64,000 bases of DNA from RUG14300 sp964561145 (lineage in GTDB: Bacteria; Bacillota; Clostridia; Christensenellales; CAG-1252), in NCBI GenBank assembly GCA_964561145.1, contig CAZLNZ010000015.1:1-64000 (forward strand), in the 5' to 3' direction. The notes under the pieces are model-generated. The model saw only the letters and a list, made by a program, of their open reading frames with translations, was not told the origin of the DNA and did not search any database. How positions within the stretch are numbered: position 1 is the stretch's first letter; every line of letters begins with the position of its first letter. This document shows positions 48,914 to 57,462 of the stretch, piece by piece. Made by a program: the position numbers and the translations under genes.

Positions 48914-50452
48914 ATGGCTAATTCTACAAAGAATGCTACTAAAAAGACTGTTTCTACAAAAACAAAAAAGGTTGCAACTAAAATAAAAAAGGTTGCGGCA
49001 GAAGATATAATGAAGGACGTTAAGAGCGTACTCTTTGTAACAGGAGAGGCTGTTCCCTTTATTCGCACAGGCGGACTAGGAGATGTTGCAGGTGCACTAC
49101 CTAAAACACTCGCAAAACAAGGCGTCGATGTGAGAGTAATTTTGCCCTCCTACTCAAAAATACCCTTCTCATTAAAATCGACAATGAAGTTTCTAGGGGA
49201 AACACACATTCAGTTGGGATGGCGTAATGAATATGTCGGTGTTTATGGTGTCGTAACCGATGGAGTAACTTATTATTTTATCGACAATAAGCACTTTTTC
49301 GGAAGAGACGTTATCTACGGTGCTGAGGATGACGGGGAAAGATTTGCCTTTTTCTGTAAAGCAGTGTTGGAAGCGATGCTTCTGGTAAGCTTCTCCCCCG
49401 AAGTTATCCATTGCAACGATTGGCACACAGCACTTGTCCCGGTATTACTCGATGTATTCTATCGTGGTGCAGATAAGCTGAAAAATGTTAAAACCCTGTT
49501 TACAATTCATAACATTGAATACCAAGGAAACTTCGATTTATCTTTAGCAAGAGACTTTCTATCGCTCCCGGAAAACAAAATCAGTCTCGTTGAGTACGAC
49601 GGAAGATTGAATTGCATGAAAGGCGGTATAGAATGTGCTAACGCAGTAAACACCGTTAGCCCTACCTACGCCAACGAGTTAATGTACCCATTCTACGCCT
49701 ACGGCTTAGACGGAATATTATCACTAAGACGGCAAAAGCTTTCCGGAATCTTAAACGGATTGGATACGGAAATTTACAATCCTATGACAGACCCTTCATT
49801 GTTCGCAAATTATGATGTAAATTCATTGGATAAAAAGCTCACCAACAAGCGTGAAATGCTGGAGATGCTTAATCTTAATTTTAACCCGGATCGTCCCCTC
49901 ATTGCGGTGGTAAGTCGTCTTGCAACGCAAAAGGGATTAGATTTATTGATGGCAGTTGCAGAAGAACTTTTGTCCGGAAATATCCAATTGGTTATTTTAG
50001 GGACCGGAGAATGGAGATTTGAAAGTGCATTGAAGGACTTGGAACGCAGATATGAAGCAAAATTAAAGGTTATTATCAACTTTAGTAAAGATTTGGCTAG
50101 CAAGCTGTATGCCGCATCCGACATTTTTCTTATGCCGAGCAAGTTTGAGCCCTGCGGCTTAAGTCAACTTATCGCAATGCGTTACGGATCCATTCCCGTC
50201 GTAAGAGAAACCGGTGGCTTAAAGGATACGGTAAAACCCTTTAATCCTGAAACCGGAGAGGGCGTTGGATACACCTTCGTTCAATACAATGCCCATGACA
50301 TGCTTGCCTCCATATGGCACGCCGTAGATACATTCTATAACAACAAAGAGGATTGGTCGAAGATTATGCATAATGCTATGAGCCTTGACTTCGGCTGGGA
50401 CAAGCCCGCTGAAGAATACAAGAAGCTTTACAATAAAATACTTAACTCTTAA
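48914..50452 (+). CDS. glgA: Glycogen synthase (ADP-glucose), GT5
   Basis: 512 residues. The enzyme extends alpha-1,4-glucan from ADP-glucose. The N-terminal ~35 residues are a lysine- and threonine-rich tail not found in the core enzyme. The catalytic part starts at VKSVLFVTGEAVPF. The nucleotide-sugar loop is RTGGLGDVAGALP with Arg51 where most synthases have Lys. Later blocks are HCNDWHTALVP, FTIHNIEYQG, VSRLATQKGLDLL and the GT5 C-terminal motif PSKFEPCGLSQLIAMRYG with ETGGLKDTV. AAAGGAG precedes the ATG. A small GGGG/CCCC hairpin at 48873-48884 lies in the 57-bp gap after glgD. Confidence 0.96.
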   Translation: MANSTKNATKKTVSTKTKKVATKIKKVAAEDIMKDVKSVLFVTGEAVPFIRTGGLGDVAGALPKTLAKQGVDVRVILPSYSKIPFSLKSTMKFLGETHIQLGWRNEYVGVYGVVTDGVTYYFIDNKHFFGRDVIYGAEDDGERFAFFCKAVLEAMLLVSFSPEVIHCNDWHTALVPVLLDVFYRGADKLKNVKTLFTIHNIEYQGNFDLSLARDFLSLPENKISLVEYDGRLNCMKGGIECANAVNTVSPTYANELMYPFYAYGLDGILSLRRQKLSGILNGLDTEIYNPMTDPSLFANYDVNSLDKKLTNKREMLEMLNLNFNPDRPLIAVVSRLATQKGLDLLMAVAEELLSGNIQLVILGTGEWRFESALKDLERRYEAKLKVIINFSKDLASKLYAASDIFLMPSKFEPCGLSQLIAMRYGSIPVVRETGGLKDTVKPFNPETGEGVGYTFVQYNAHDMLASIWHAVDTFYNNKEDWSKIMHNAMSLDFGWDKPAEEYKKLYNKILNS

Positions 50453-50491
50453 CAGAGAGATTTACATAAACTATATACAAGTGAGGATTAT

Positions 50492-52927
50492 ATGGCAGTA
50501 GAAAATATCACAGTTGAAGAAATGCAGGACCTGATTGCCAAGCAGATGTCCCGCTATCAAGGCGTTTCTGTTCAAGATGCTACAACCAAGCAAATGTATG
50601 ACGCGGTATGCCTGGTTATTCGTGACGTCCTTGTTCACAAACGTTTAGACTATAAACACGAAATTCGTGCTCAAAAGAAAAAACAAGTATATTATATGTC
50701 CTTGGAATTTTTACTCGGACGTTCTCTTAAAAACCATCTATTCAACCTCGGATTAACAGATGTTATGTCCGAAGCATTAGATAACCTCGGATTTGATATT
50801 AACGACATAATGCAATGTGAACCCGATGCAGGTTTAGGCAACGGCGGTTTGGGTCGTCTTGCTGCGGCATATATGGATGCACTTACAAGCGAGGATTATC
50901 CTGCTTGCGGATTTTCTATCCGTTATGACTACGGTATTTTTAGACAAAAAATCGTAGACGGGTGGCAAATGGAAATGGCTGATACTTGGCTTAGAGAGGG
51001 TGGCGACGTTTGGCTCGCTCCTCGCCCCGAGGAAACTTTCGAAGTTCACTTCGGCGGTAAAATCAATCAGGAATGGTCGGACGGTAGATTAATCATCAAC
51101 CACGTCGGATATAATACAGTTATCGCAGATGCCTATGATATGCATATTTCCGGATATCATACAAATGCCGTTAACCGTATTAGACTATGGGCTGCAAAAT
51201 CACCGATCGACTTGGATATGGATTTATTTGCAAAAGGCAAATATCTCCAAGCTTGCGAAAGTAAAGCTTTGGCAGAGTCAATAAGCAAAATATTGTACCC
51301 TGCAGACAATCACATCGAGGGTAAGTCATTGAGACTTAAGCAACAATATTTCTTTGTATCCGCTTCAGTTCAATCGATTATCAAAAATCACTTAAAGTTC
51401 AACCCCAATCTCGATAACCTTCCCGAGCTTGTATCGATTCATATTAACGATACACACCCGACTCTCTGCATTCCTGAGCTCATGCGTATAATGCTAGACG
51501 ATTATGGTTATTCTTGGGATAAAGCTTGGGATATTATTACAAGAACAATTTCCTACACGAACCATACCGTTATGGTTGAGGCTCTAGAAAAATGGCCCGA
51601 GGACTTAATCAGGCAACAGATTCCTCGTATCCACCAGATTATTTGCGAAATAAACAGACGTTATTGCATAGAGTTGTGGAACGCCTTCCCCGGAGATTGG
51701 AACAAAGTGTCCGAAAACGCTATAGTTAGCTATGGTGAGGTTAGAATGGCAAATTTGTGCCTCTGTGCGTCACACACCGTAAATGGCGTTTCCGCACTTC
51801 ACAGCGATATACTGAAAAAAATCGTGTTCAAGGATGCCTTCAAAATGCACCCGGAGAAGTTTACAAACGTAACCAACGGTATCACTCATAGACGCTGGCT
51901 TTGTGAAGCCAACCCCGAGTTAAGCGAGCTTATTTCCAATCTCATAGGAACCGACTTTATCTCTTCTGCAGACCTAAGCCCATTGCTTAGATATCAAGGA
52001 GACAGACAGGTATTAGAGGCATTGGATAGAATTAAAACGGATAACAAACGTCGCTTGGCGGAATACATTAAAAACGCAAACAATGTTTTAGTAACCGAGG
52101 ACTCTATTTTTGACGTTCAAGTGAAACGTTTGCATGAGTATAAGCGTCAGCTTCTTAATGCAATGCATGTTTTGCATTTGTATCTCAAATTAAAAGACAA
52201 TCCCGATCTCGATATAAAACCTCGCACTTTTATCTTCGCAGGAAAAGCAGCTTCAAGCTACTATATCGCAAAACTTATCATTCGCATGATCTGCCAGATG
52301 GAGAAGGTTATTAACAATGATAAGAGCATTAACGACAAAATTAAGGTTGTATTCTTAGAAAACTACAGAGTAACCCTTGCCGAAATGATCATGCCTGCAA
52401 GCGAAATCAGCGAACAAATTTCAGTAGCAGGAAAGGAAGCAAGCGGTACAGGCAACATGAAATTTATGATCAACGGTGCAGTCACCTGCGGTACAATGGA
52501 TGGTGCTAATGTCGAAATTTGTGAGAGAGTCGGAGAAGAAAATATCTTTATTTTCGGTGCCAGAAGCGATGAAGCGGAAGCTTTGGCAAGCGGCAACGAT
52601 TATAGCCCCTCTATGTTCTATAACAATGACCGTGAACTCAAGAGAGTTATCGACTATATGAGAGCAGGTATCGGCGGAGTATCCTTTGCAGAGCTTGCAG
52701 ACTTACTTACAATCGGCTTGGGCGGAAAGCCTGATCCCTATCTCTGCATGAGAGACTTTAGAAGCTACGTCAGTATCCACGAAGAGATTGACAGAGCATA
52801 CCGTGACAGAGAAAGATGGAATAGAATGTCCTTGATCAACATCGCACAATCCGGATTCTTTGCCGCAGACAGGGCTGTTGAAGAATATGCCAGCCGTATT
52901 TGGAACCTGTCTAAACTCAAATTCTAA
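50492..52927 (+). CDS. glgP: Glycogen/maltodextrin phosphorylase, GT35
   Basis: 811 residues, normal length. The enzyme releases glucose-1-phosphate from non-reducing ends of alpha-1,4-glucans. Landmarks are YYMSLEFLLGRSL, EPDAGLGNGGLGRLAA, HINDTHPTL, TNHTVMVEALEKWP and the pyridoxal-phosphate site EASGTGNMKFMINGAVTCGT, with Lys657 as the cofactor lysine. A GTGAGG ribosome site precedes the ATG, 39 bp after glgA. Its presence with the biosynthetic genes makes the operon both synthetic and degradative. Confidence 0.96.
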   Translation: MAVENITVEEMQDLIAKQMSRYQGVSVQDATTKQMYDAVCLVIRDVLVHKRLDYKHEIRAQKKKQVYYMSLEFLLGRSLKNHLFNLGLTDVMSEALDNLGFDINDIMQCEPDAGLGNGGLGRLAAAYMDALTSEDYPACGFSIRYDYGIFRQKIVDGWQMEMADTWLREGGDVWLAPRPEETFEVHFGGKINQEWSDGRLIINHVGYNTVIADAYDMHISGYHTNAVNRIRLWAAKSPIDLDMDLFAKGKYLQACESKALAESISKILYPADNHIEGKSLRLKQQYFFVSASVQSIIKNHLKFNPNLDNLPELVSIHINDTHPTLCIPELMRIMLDDYGYSWDKAWDIITRTISYTNHTVMVEALEKWPEDLIRQQIPRIHQIICEINRRYCIELWNAFPGDWNKVSENAIVSYGEVRMANLCLCASHTVNGVSALHSDILKKIVFKDAFKMHPEKFTNVTNGITHRRWLCEANPELSELISNLIGTDFISSADLSPLLRYQGDRQVLEALDRIKTDNKRRLAEYIKNANNVLVTEDSIFDVQVKRLHEYKRQLLNAMHVLHLYLKLKDNPDLDIKPRTFIFAGKAASSYYIAKLIIRMICQMEKVINNDKSINDKIKVVFLENYRVTLAEMIMPASEISEQISVAGKEASGTGNMKFMINGAVTCGTMDGANVEICERVGEENIFIFGARSDEAEALASGNDYSPSMFYNNDRELKRVIDYMRAGIGGVSFAELADLLTIGLGGKPDPYLCMRDFRSYVSIHEEIDRAYRDRERWNRMSLINIAQSGFFAADRAVEEYASRIWNLSKLKF

Positions 52928-52959
52928 ACAAACAACATAACTGCAACCAACCCATATAA

Positions 52960-54768
52960 ATGTATATATTCAACTCAAGACACGATAAACTACCTTTCGG
53001 AGCGATTAAGACCAATGAAGTCGCATATTTTACCTTTAAGATCAAAGATCAGGATCGCCCCGATAGTGTTTATCTGTTGCTAAAACGTAAAGACGGCGGA
53101 ATTAAAAGATTCACACTTTCCTATGATGGCTATGACAATGGCCATCTTTATTCGTTATCGATGTCGGTATCCGCTTTTGGTACCTATTTTTATAGGTTTG
53201 CAGTTGTATATGGGGCATATACCGTCTACGTTGGCAGGTTAGAAAATGGTGATGCCAGCGAATTTTCCAATAGGGAATGGCAACTTACTGTTTACGATAG
53301 GGGGTTCACCACGCCAAGAAAATTCGGCTCCGACATAATCTATCATATCTTTGTAGATAGATTTAATAAAGTGGGCGAACCTGCACCCATTGATTATGGT
53401 ACCATCCACAGCTCTTGGAACGAAGACGTTGATGTCAAGGGACCGGACGGTGTTTATCATGCAAACGATTTTTTCGGTGGAAACCTAAAGGGCATTATCG
53501 AAAAGCTCGATTATCTCAAGGATTTAGGTGTAACGATTATTTATCTCTCCCCCATTTTTAAATCTGTATCCAATCACCGATACGATACAGCCGATTATAT
53601 GCAAATCGACCCAATGATCGGAACGGAAGATGATTTTGAAGAACTGGTCGGCAAAGCGAGAATACGTGGTATGCGAATAATGCTTGACGGCGTTTTCAAC
53701 CATACCGGGTCTGATAGCATTTATTTCAATCAAGAAAACAGATTTCCCAGCTTCGGTGCATATCAAGGCTCTGCATCACCATATAGAAACTGGTTTATGT
53801 TCAACAAGGATGGAAGTTTTCGATCTTGGTGGGGTATTAAATGCGTTCCTACTCTTAATAAAGAAAGTAAATCCTTAAGAAAGTATCTTTTCGGCGAAAA
53901 TGGTGCTGTAGCCAAGTGGACAAAATACGATATCGACTGGAGACTTGACGTGGTAGACGAATTGCCCGATGACTATCTTTGCGAATTAAGAGAAAGAATT
54001 CGTCAAGAGAATGCAATATCAACCGTAATCGGTGAAGTATGGGAGGATGCCTCCTGTAAATATAGTTATGGCGAACTCCGTCCCTATTTTACAAAGGGCG
54101 AACTTGACGGAGTTATGAATTACGTTTTCCGCAACGCAATACTTGACTATGCAAAGGGTGGTAGTGCCTATGAATTCACTCAAAAAGTAATACCCATTAT
54201 AGAAAACTACCCGAAGCAATGCCTCGACTGCTGTATGACGTTACTAGGCTCTCACGATACAATAAGGGTGCTTACAGATCTTGCAGGCATCAATATTGAA
54301 AGCTGGAGTATTGAACGCCAGAGAGATTATAAGCTTAATCCGGAACAAAAACGACTTGCTATAGACAGACTCTTTGTAGCTGCAGCATTAGCGTATACAC
54401 TTCCCGGAATACCCTCTATCTTCTATGGAGACGAAGTCGGCATTGAAGGTGGAAAAGATCCTATTTGTCGAAGAACCTATCCATGGGGCAAGGAAAATAA
54501 TACTATCTTGTCATACTACAAAAAACTTGGTGTAATGAGAGGTCGTATGGCAAAAGCTTTAATTGGTGATAGTAAATTGTACACGTATAACAATATTTTG
54601 GTCATGGAGAGAGGCATGGGTATTGATAAATGCACGGTAATCGCCAACACCTCTTATCCGCAAGGAATGCCGCTCGACGGAGTTTATATTAACCAAATCA
54701 ACGGAGAACGCTACGATGGATCAATTTTTATGCCCCAAAACTCTGTAGTAGTATTGACAAAAGAATAG
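52960..54768 (+). CDS. Cytosolic GH13 alpha-amylase/pullulanase-type enzyme
   Basis: 602 residues without a signal peptide, so it acts in the cytoplasm. An N-terminal beta-sandwich (about 1-115) precedes the GH13 barrel. Conserved region I is LDGVFNHTG (about 242-250). The nucleophile is Asp330 in DWRLDVVDELP, the acid/base Glu359 in VIGEVW and the stabiliser Asp433 in GSHDT. The layout fits the neopullulanase/amylopullulanase-like enzymes found in clostridial glycogen clusters, which open branches or cut maltodextrins; the exact bond specificity cannot be read. The start matches the family N-terminus (MYIFNSR...LPFGA), but no Shine-Dalgarno is visible in the 32-bp gap after glgP. Confidence 0.9.
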   Translation: MYIFNSRHDKLPFGAIKTNEVAYFTFKIKDQDRPDSVYLLLKRKDGGIKRFTLSYDGYDNGHLYSLSMSVSAFGTYFYRFAVVYGAYTVYVGRLENGDASEFSNREWQLTVYDRGFTTPRKFGSDIIYHIFVDRFNKVGEPAPIDYGTIHSSWNEDVDVKGPDGVYHANDFFGGNLKGIIEKLDYLKDLGVTIIYLSPIFKSVSNHRYDTADYMQIDPMIGTEDDFEELVGKARIRGMRIMLDGVFNHTGSDSIYFNQENRFPSFGAYQGSASPYRNWFMFNKDGSFRSWWGIKCVPTLNKESKSLRKYLFGENGAVAKWTKYDIDWRLDVVDELPDDYLCELRERIRQENAISTVIGEVWEDASCKYSYGELRPYFTKGELDGVMNYVFRNAILDYAKGGSAYEFTQKVIPIIENYPKQCLDCCMTLLGSHDTIRVLTDLAGINIESWSIERQRDYKLNPEQKRLAIDRLFVAAALAYTLPGIPSIFYGDEVGIEGGKDPICRRTYPWGKENNTILSYYKKLGVMRGRMAKALIGDSKLYTYNNILVMERGMGIDKCTVIANTSYPQGMPLDGVYINQINGERYDGSIFMPQNSVVVLTKE

Positions 54769-54772
54769 AACA

Positions 54773-55156
54773 ATGAATAAGACTAGGCAACATATTAAAA
54801 TTACGGCAACTTTTATTGTTATAATATGCTTGGTCTTTTTTCTTTTATGCGGATGCACTCCATCGAAAACAGAGGAAGAAGCCCTGCTCCTCCTTAACAA
54901 CAGAGGCTATACCGATTATATCAAACTTGAAGGTCGTACACTAAAGCAAGCCTGCATTGACTTTAAAATCGAAGAGGGGCGTGTAAGATACCTCTTAAAA
55001 GGAACAAAAGGAGGATACCCTGAATTAAACGTTTGTTACGTTTTCTGCCTTACCTCAAAAACAAAGGCAAAAGCATTGATGGAACAATTCGAAAAGTTGG
55101 GCTTTTATACCGAATTGTATGGCAATGTTCTTCTTGCCGATACTAACAACCAATGA
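54773..55156 (+). CDS. Small lipoprotein at the end of the glycogen operon
   Basis: 127 residues. A hydrophobic signal ends in LLCGC, giving lipidated Cys28. The mature part is about 100 residues, with an EEEALLLLNNRGY start and a predicted alpha-beta pattern ending in KALMEQFEKLGFYTELYG. I do not recognise the family. It starts 4 bp after the GH13 gene without a clear ribosome site, so it may be translated by coupling. A secreted lipoprotein in an otherwise cytosolic sugar-storage operon is odd; it may simply be the last co-transcribed gene. Confidence 0.8.
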   Translation: MNKTRQHIKITATFIVIICLVFFLLCGCTPSKTEEEALLLLNNRGYTDYIKLEGRTLKQACIDFKIEEGRVRYLLKGTKGGYPELNVCYVFCLTSKTKAKALMEQFEKLGFYTELYGNVLLADTNNQ

Positions 55157-55168
55157 TCACTTAAAAAT

Positions 55169-55207
55169 ACTTCATTGTTTTTCATATCATACATTGAAGT
55201 TTTTTTT
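55169..55207. terminator. Bidirectional terminator between convergent genes
   Basis: ACTTCATTG (55169-55177) pairs with CATTGAAGT (55192-55200) with one mismatch and is followed by seven T on the plus strand. On the minus strand the same stem is followed by ATTTTT. It can end both the glycogen operon and the convergent gene at 55270. Confidence 0.75.
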
Positions 55208-55269
55208 CACGAAAAGGATTATGAGTTGAATAATAATTATTAGGGTAGAATTTCGCTAGCTCAGACGGC

Positions 55270-56091
55270 TTACTCGTAAATTAAAGTGGATATAACCGCA
55301 AAGTGATCGGAGGCATAGGCACCATCATAAAGAGTGGTACCATTATTACGAACCCTGTGTTTTACAGCCTTTAGTCCTTTAGCCAATATATAATCGATTT
55401 TCATTGAAGAATTGCCATACTCTTGAAAGGTACAAGAGTCACGCATATTATCATCGCACTTCGAGGCATCTGTAAATCCCTCGGTTAAGCGAAGGGCTAA
55501 ATCGGAATCATAGCTAATATTCATATCGCCCGTTATTATCGAAGGGCAGTCCAAGGTTAAGCTTTTGCTTCTTAACAGATCTATGCTAAAGATTTTTTCT
55601 CTGTCACTTAACCCGAGATGTGTATTAAAATAGATAAAGCTCTTTTCTCTTTCCTTGTCAAAGAGCTTAACCCAGGTCGTAACCCTGTTATACTGGGATG
55701 TTATTATTTCTCCACTGCCCTCATCGATATACCGGAAGACACTCATCGATTCGGGTGTATCGCTAAACCAGAATGCACCTGTATCCAACATTTCAAATCT
55801 GGACTTTTTCCAAAATACAGGAGTTCCTTCTACAAATAGCTTGTACGGAAATTCCGCGTTATCTCTATAGACAACATAGCAGTCGTATTCATCACGAAGG
55901 GCATCTAATATTCTTGCATTATGTAGCGGAGTGTATTCCTGAAAGCCGATTAAATCAGGATTTTCCTCTTTCACATTGTTTATTATACGAGGGATTCTTT
56001 TTTCCACGTAATTCACACCGTTAATATCCTCGTTATAGCAAGCATCCATTGCACAGCAACGGACATTATATGTCATAACCCTGATTCCCAT
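55270..56091 (-). CDS. Endonuclease/exonuclease/phosphatase family protein
   Basis: 273 residues from the ATG at 56091, which has GAGGTG five bases upstream. The metal-dependent hydrolase fold is clear: RVMTYNVRC at the start, Glu in GFQEYT, FNTHLGLSD, the TGDMN motif and the final SDHFAV histidine. Known members include phosphodiesterases, DNases and sphingomyelinase-like enzymes; the short, soluble form and DYILAKGL fit secreted sugar-phosphate or nucleic-acid phosphodiesterases, but the substrate is unknown. The same frame is open upstream to 56154 and encodes SFLGCIDTND, which looks like a lipobox and linker. It therefore seems to be a lipoprotein whose signal peptide has been frameshifted (see 56130-56189). 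If so, the version made from 56091 stays in the cytoplasm. Confidence 0.82.
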   Translation of the reverse strand: MGIRVMTYNVRCCAMDACYNEDINGVNYVEKRIPRIINNVKEENPDLIGFQEYTPLHNARILDALRDEYDCYVVYRDNAEFPYKLFVEGTPVFWKKSRFEMLDTGAFWFSDTPESMSVFRYIDEGSGEIITSQYNRVTTWVKLFDKEREKSFIYFNTHLGLSDREKIFSIDLLRSKSLTLDCPSIITGDMNISYDSDLALRLTEGFTDASKCDDNMRDSCTFQEYGNSSMKIDYILAKGLKAVKHRVRNNGTTLYDGAYASDHFAVISTLIYE

Positions 56092-56129
56092 TTGTACACC
56101 TCGCTGATTATCATTTGTATCAATGCAAC

Positions 56130-56189
56130 CTAAAAAGGAATATCGACAAAGCAAAACTTCAACATAACCAATAATAAAAGTTTTTTCAT
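56130..56189 (-). pseudogene. Frameshifted signal-peptide start of the phosphodiesterase gene
   Basis: An ATG at 56189 has the best ribosome site of the locus (AAAGGAG, 8-nt spacing) and a TATAAT box just upstream. It encodes MKKLLLLVML... but stops after 19 residues at 56130. One extra T in the TTTT run at 56153-56156 (minus-strand sense) would join it to the frame that reads LLCRYSFLGC and then the phosphodiesterase. The joined sequence would be a normal lipoprotein signal. The cause could be a real mutation, slippage at the T-run, or a sequencing error. Confidence 0.6.
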
Positions 56190-56207
56190 GCCGATTTCTC
56201 CTTTTTG

Positions 56208-56213
56208 ATTATA
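56208..56213 (-). promoter_or_regulatory. -10 box of the phosphodiesterase gene
   Basis: TATAAT on the minus strand lies 18 bp upstream of the ATG at 56189, giving a predicted leader of only about 12 nt to that ATG. The -35 is weak (a TTGTAA-like sequence about 19 bp upstream). The position favours 56189 as the original start. Confidence 0.55.
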
Positions 56214-56284
56214 CCACCAAGCCATGGTTTTTTTACAAAAAGTATAAAATAATAATAATTTTTTAAAAAAGTCTCTTAATAAGG

Positions 56285-56313
56285 ATTACTAACACACAAA
56301 ATAATGCTATAAT
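56285..56313 (+). promoter_or_regulatory. Extended -10 promoter of the CvpA-like gene
   Basis: TGCTATAAT (305-313 of the 56 kb block) is a consensus extended -10. ATTACT lies 17 bp upstream as a poor -35. The TATAAT ends only 9 bp before the ATG at 56323, so the predicted transcription start falls almost on the start codon. Confidence 0.65.
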
Positions 56314-56322
56314 AAAATTGTT

Positions 56323-57165
56323 ATGGGAATCTTTGATATTATTCTAATCGCAATCGCCGTTTTGGCACTAGTTGTCGGACTCCTAAAGGGAGGTGCCGGG
56401 ATCTTTTTTGGATTTATAGGTACCTTGATTGTAGCTGTGGTGGCGGCTGTCGGTGCGGTGTTTATAGTACCTCAAGTTGCGTATACAAATGCCGATGTCG
56501 GTTTTACCGATGTAGCCGAGGAAAACTATGGTTGCTCCGATTTGTTCTATATGCTATACGAGCCTATCTCGTCATCCTTTGTATCTAGTGACGACACCCT
56601 TTATAATGCGACATTTACTGCAAACGAAGGGATGGTCTATGGACCTTTCGGCGAAGAGGGTGAGGAAGTTGAAATCACATTAGAAGAGGTTATTACGCTT
56701 GCAATTCCCATTGACGGTGCAGAAGAGGCACTTAGCGGGGTGTGCACCTTTATTGCGGGCTTTATTTCGAGTGGAGCGAATGAAGGTGTCACTGTTGGAC
56801 AAGCCATTGCAAATCTAATTACCAAGCTTGCATTTGGCGGAATTATTTGGTTTATAGTTTTTCTCGTACTCTTTATAATCAAAAGAATTCTTAGACGTGT
56901 TTTATTCAAAGCACTTGATACTCATCCTGTTGCGAGCAAAATTGACAGAGCTATCGGAGCAATACTTCTTGTCGCGGTCGTAATAGTTATAGCTTGGATT
57001 GGCGTATCATATCTTGAATCCAACAAAGATGCCTTTAGCTTATCTGCAGAACTGGAAGAGCTTTCCTCAAGTAACTTTACATACAAGCTTTTCGCAGAGC
57101 ACAACATGTTTGGCACTCCCCAAGTAGATGTCGATCCCCCTGTAGATATTCCCGTATCTGAATAA
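56323..57165 (+). CDS. CvpA-like membrane protein
   Basis: 280 residues. Two N-terminal membrane segments (about 3-21 and 27-52) follow the pattern of the colicin V production (CvpA) family: a DIILIAI start, then a KGG turn. An extracytoplasmic loop (about 53-140) is acidic. Two more segments (about 172-190 and 207-226) flank the family-like LDTHPVASKIDRAIGAILL. The C-terminus is short and proline/aspartate-rich. CvpA proteins occur widely and affect surface polysaccharide, biofilm and envelope stress, but their molecular role is not settled. There is no Shine-Dalgarno: the -10 box abuts the start codon, so the message is probably leaderless. A strong terminator follows at 57186. Confidence 0.75.
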   Translation: MGIFDIILIAIAVLALVVGLLKGGAGIFFGFIGTLIVAVVAAVGAVFIVPQVAYTNADVGFTDVAEENYGCSDLFYMLYEPISSSFVSSDDTLYNATFTANEGMVYGPFGEEGEEVEITLEEVITLAIPIDGAEEALSGVCTFIAGFISSGANEGVTVGQAIANLITKLAFGGIIWFIVFLVLFIIKRILRRVLFKALDTHPVASKIDRAIGAILLVAVVIVIAWIGVSYLESNKDAFSLSAELEELSSSNFTYKLFAEHNMFGTPQVDVDPPVDIPVSE

Positions 57166-57216
57166 ACTAATTATCAAAAAACTTGCCGAGAGCCCTGCTC
57201 TCGGTTTTTTATTGTC
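57160..57216. repeat. 57-bp direct repeat, left copy (contains terminator)
   Basis: This stretch and 58343-58399 align over 57 bp without gaps, with about 5 mismatches. The similarity begins in the stop region of the CvpA-like gene, upstream of the terminator hairpin, and ends at ATTGTC after the T-tract. The two copies bracket the KilA-N gene. Confidence 0.8.
57186..57210 (+). terminator. Intrinsic terminator after the CvpA-like gene
   Basis: CCGAGAG and CTCTCGG form a 7-bp GC-rich stem with a 5-nt loop, followed by six T. It lies 20 bp past the stop codon. Confidence 0.9.
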
Positions 57217-57348
57217 GAAAAAAAACATCAAATGGTTCTAATTATTTATAAGATTTCTTGATCAGGGCTTTATTAATCACCCCCCCTTTTTTTGTTAGGT
57301 ATTCTTGAGTAAAACAACAATTTTTAACCAAACAGCAGGTTCGTTAGC

Positions 57349-57374
57349 GAGTTCGAGAAATAGAACTCTTTTTT
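57349..57374 (+). terminator. Orphan intrinsic terminator upstream of the KilA-N gene
   Basis: GAGTTC (57349-57354) pairs with GAACTC (57363-57368), with an 8-nt loop and six T after it. No gene ends just upstream, so it may belong to a lost gene of the inserted segment or insulate the KilA-N gene. Between it and the previous terminator there is also a C7T7 run at about 57282. Confidence 0.6.
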
Positions 57375-57462
57375 ATTGGTTATTTTACAGGACCTATTCC
57401 TACTTTCTTTATCCATCAAGATATGCTATAATATAATAAAATTGATTGGAATGTGTGTAAAT

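Noticed and set aside
57330..57375. Possible tRNA fragment (GGTTCG... GAGTTCGAGA)
   Set aside because: The stem-loop has an 8-nt loop and is followed by six T, as in an intrinsic terminator. No acceptor or anticodon arms can be drawn.
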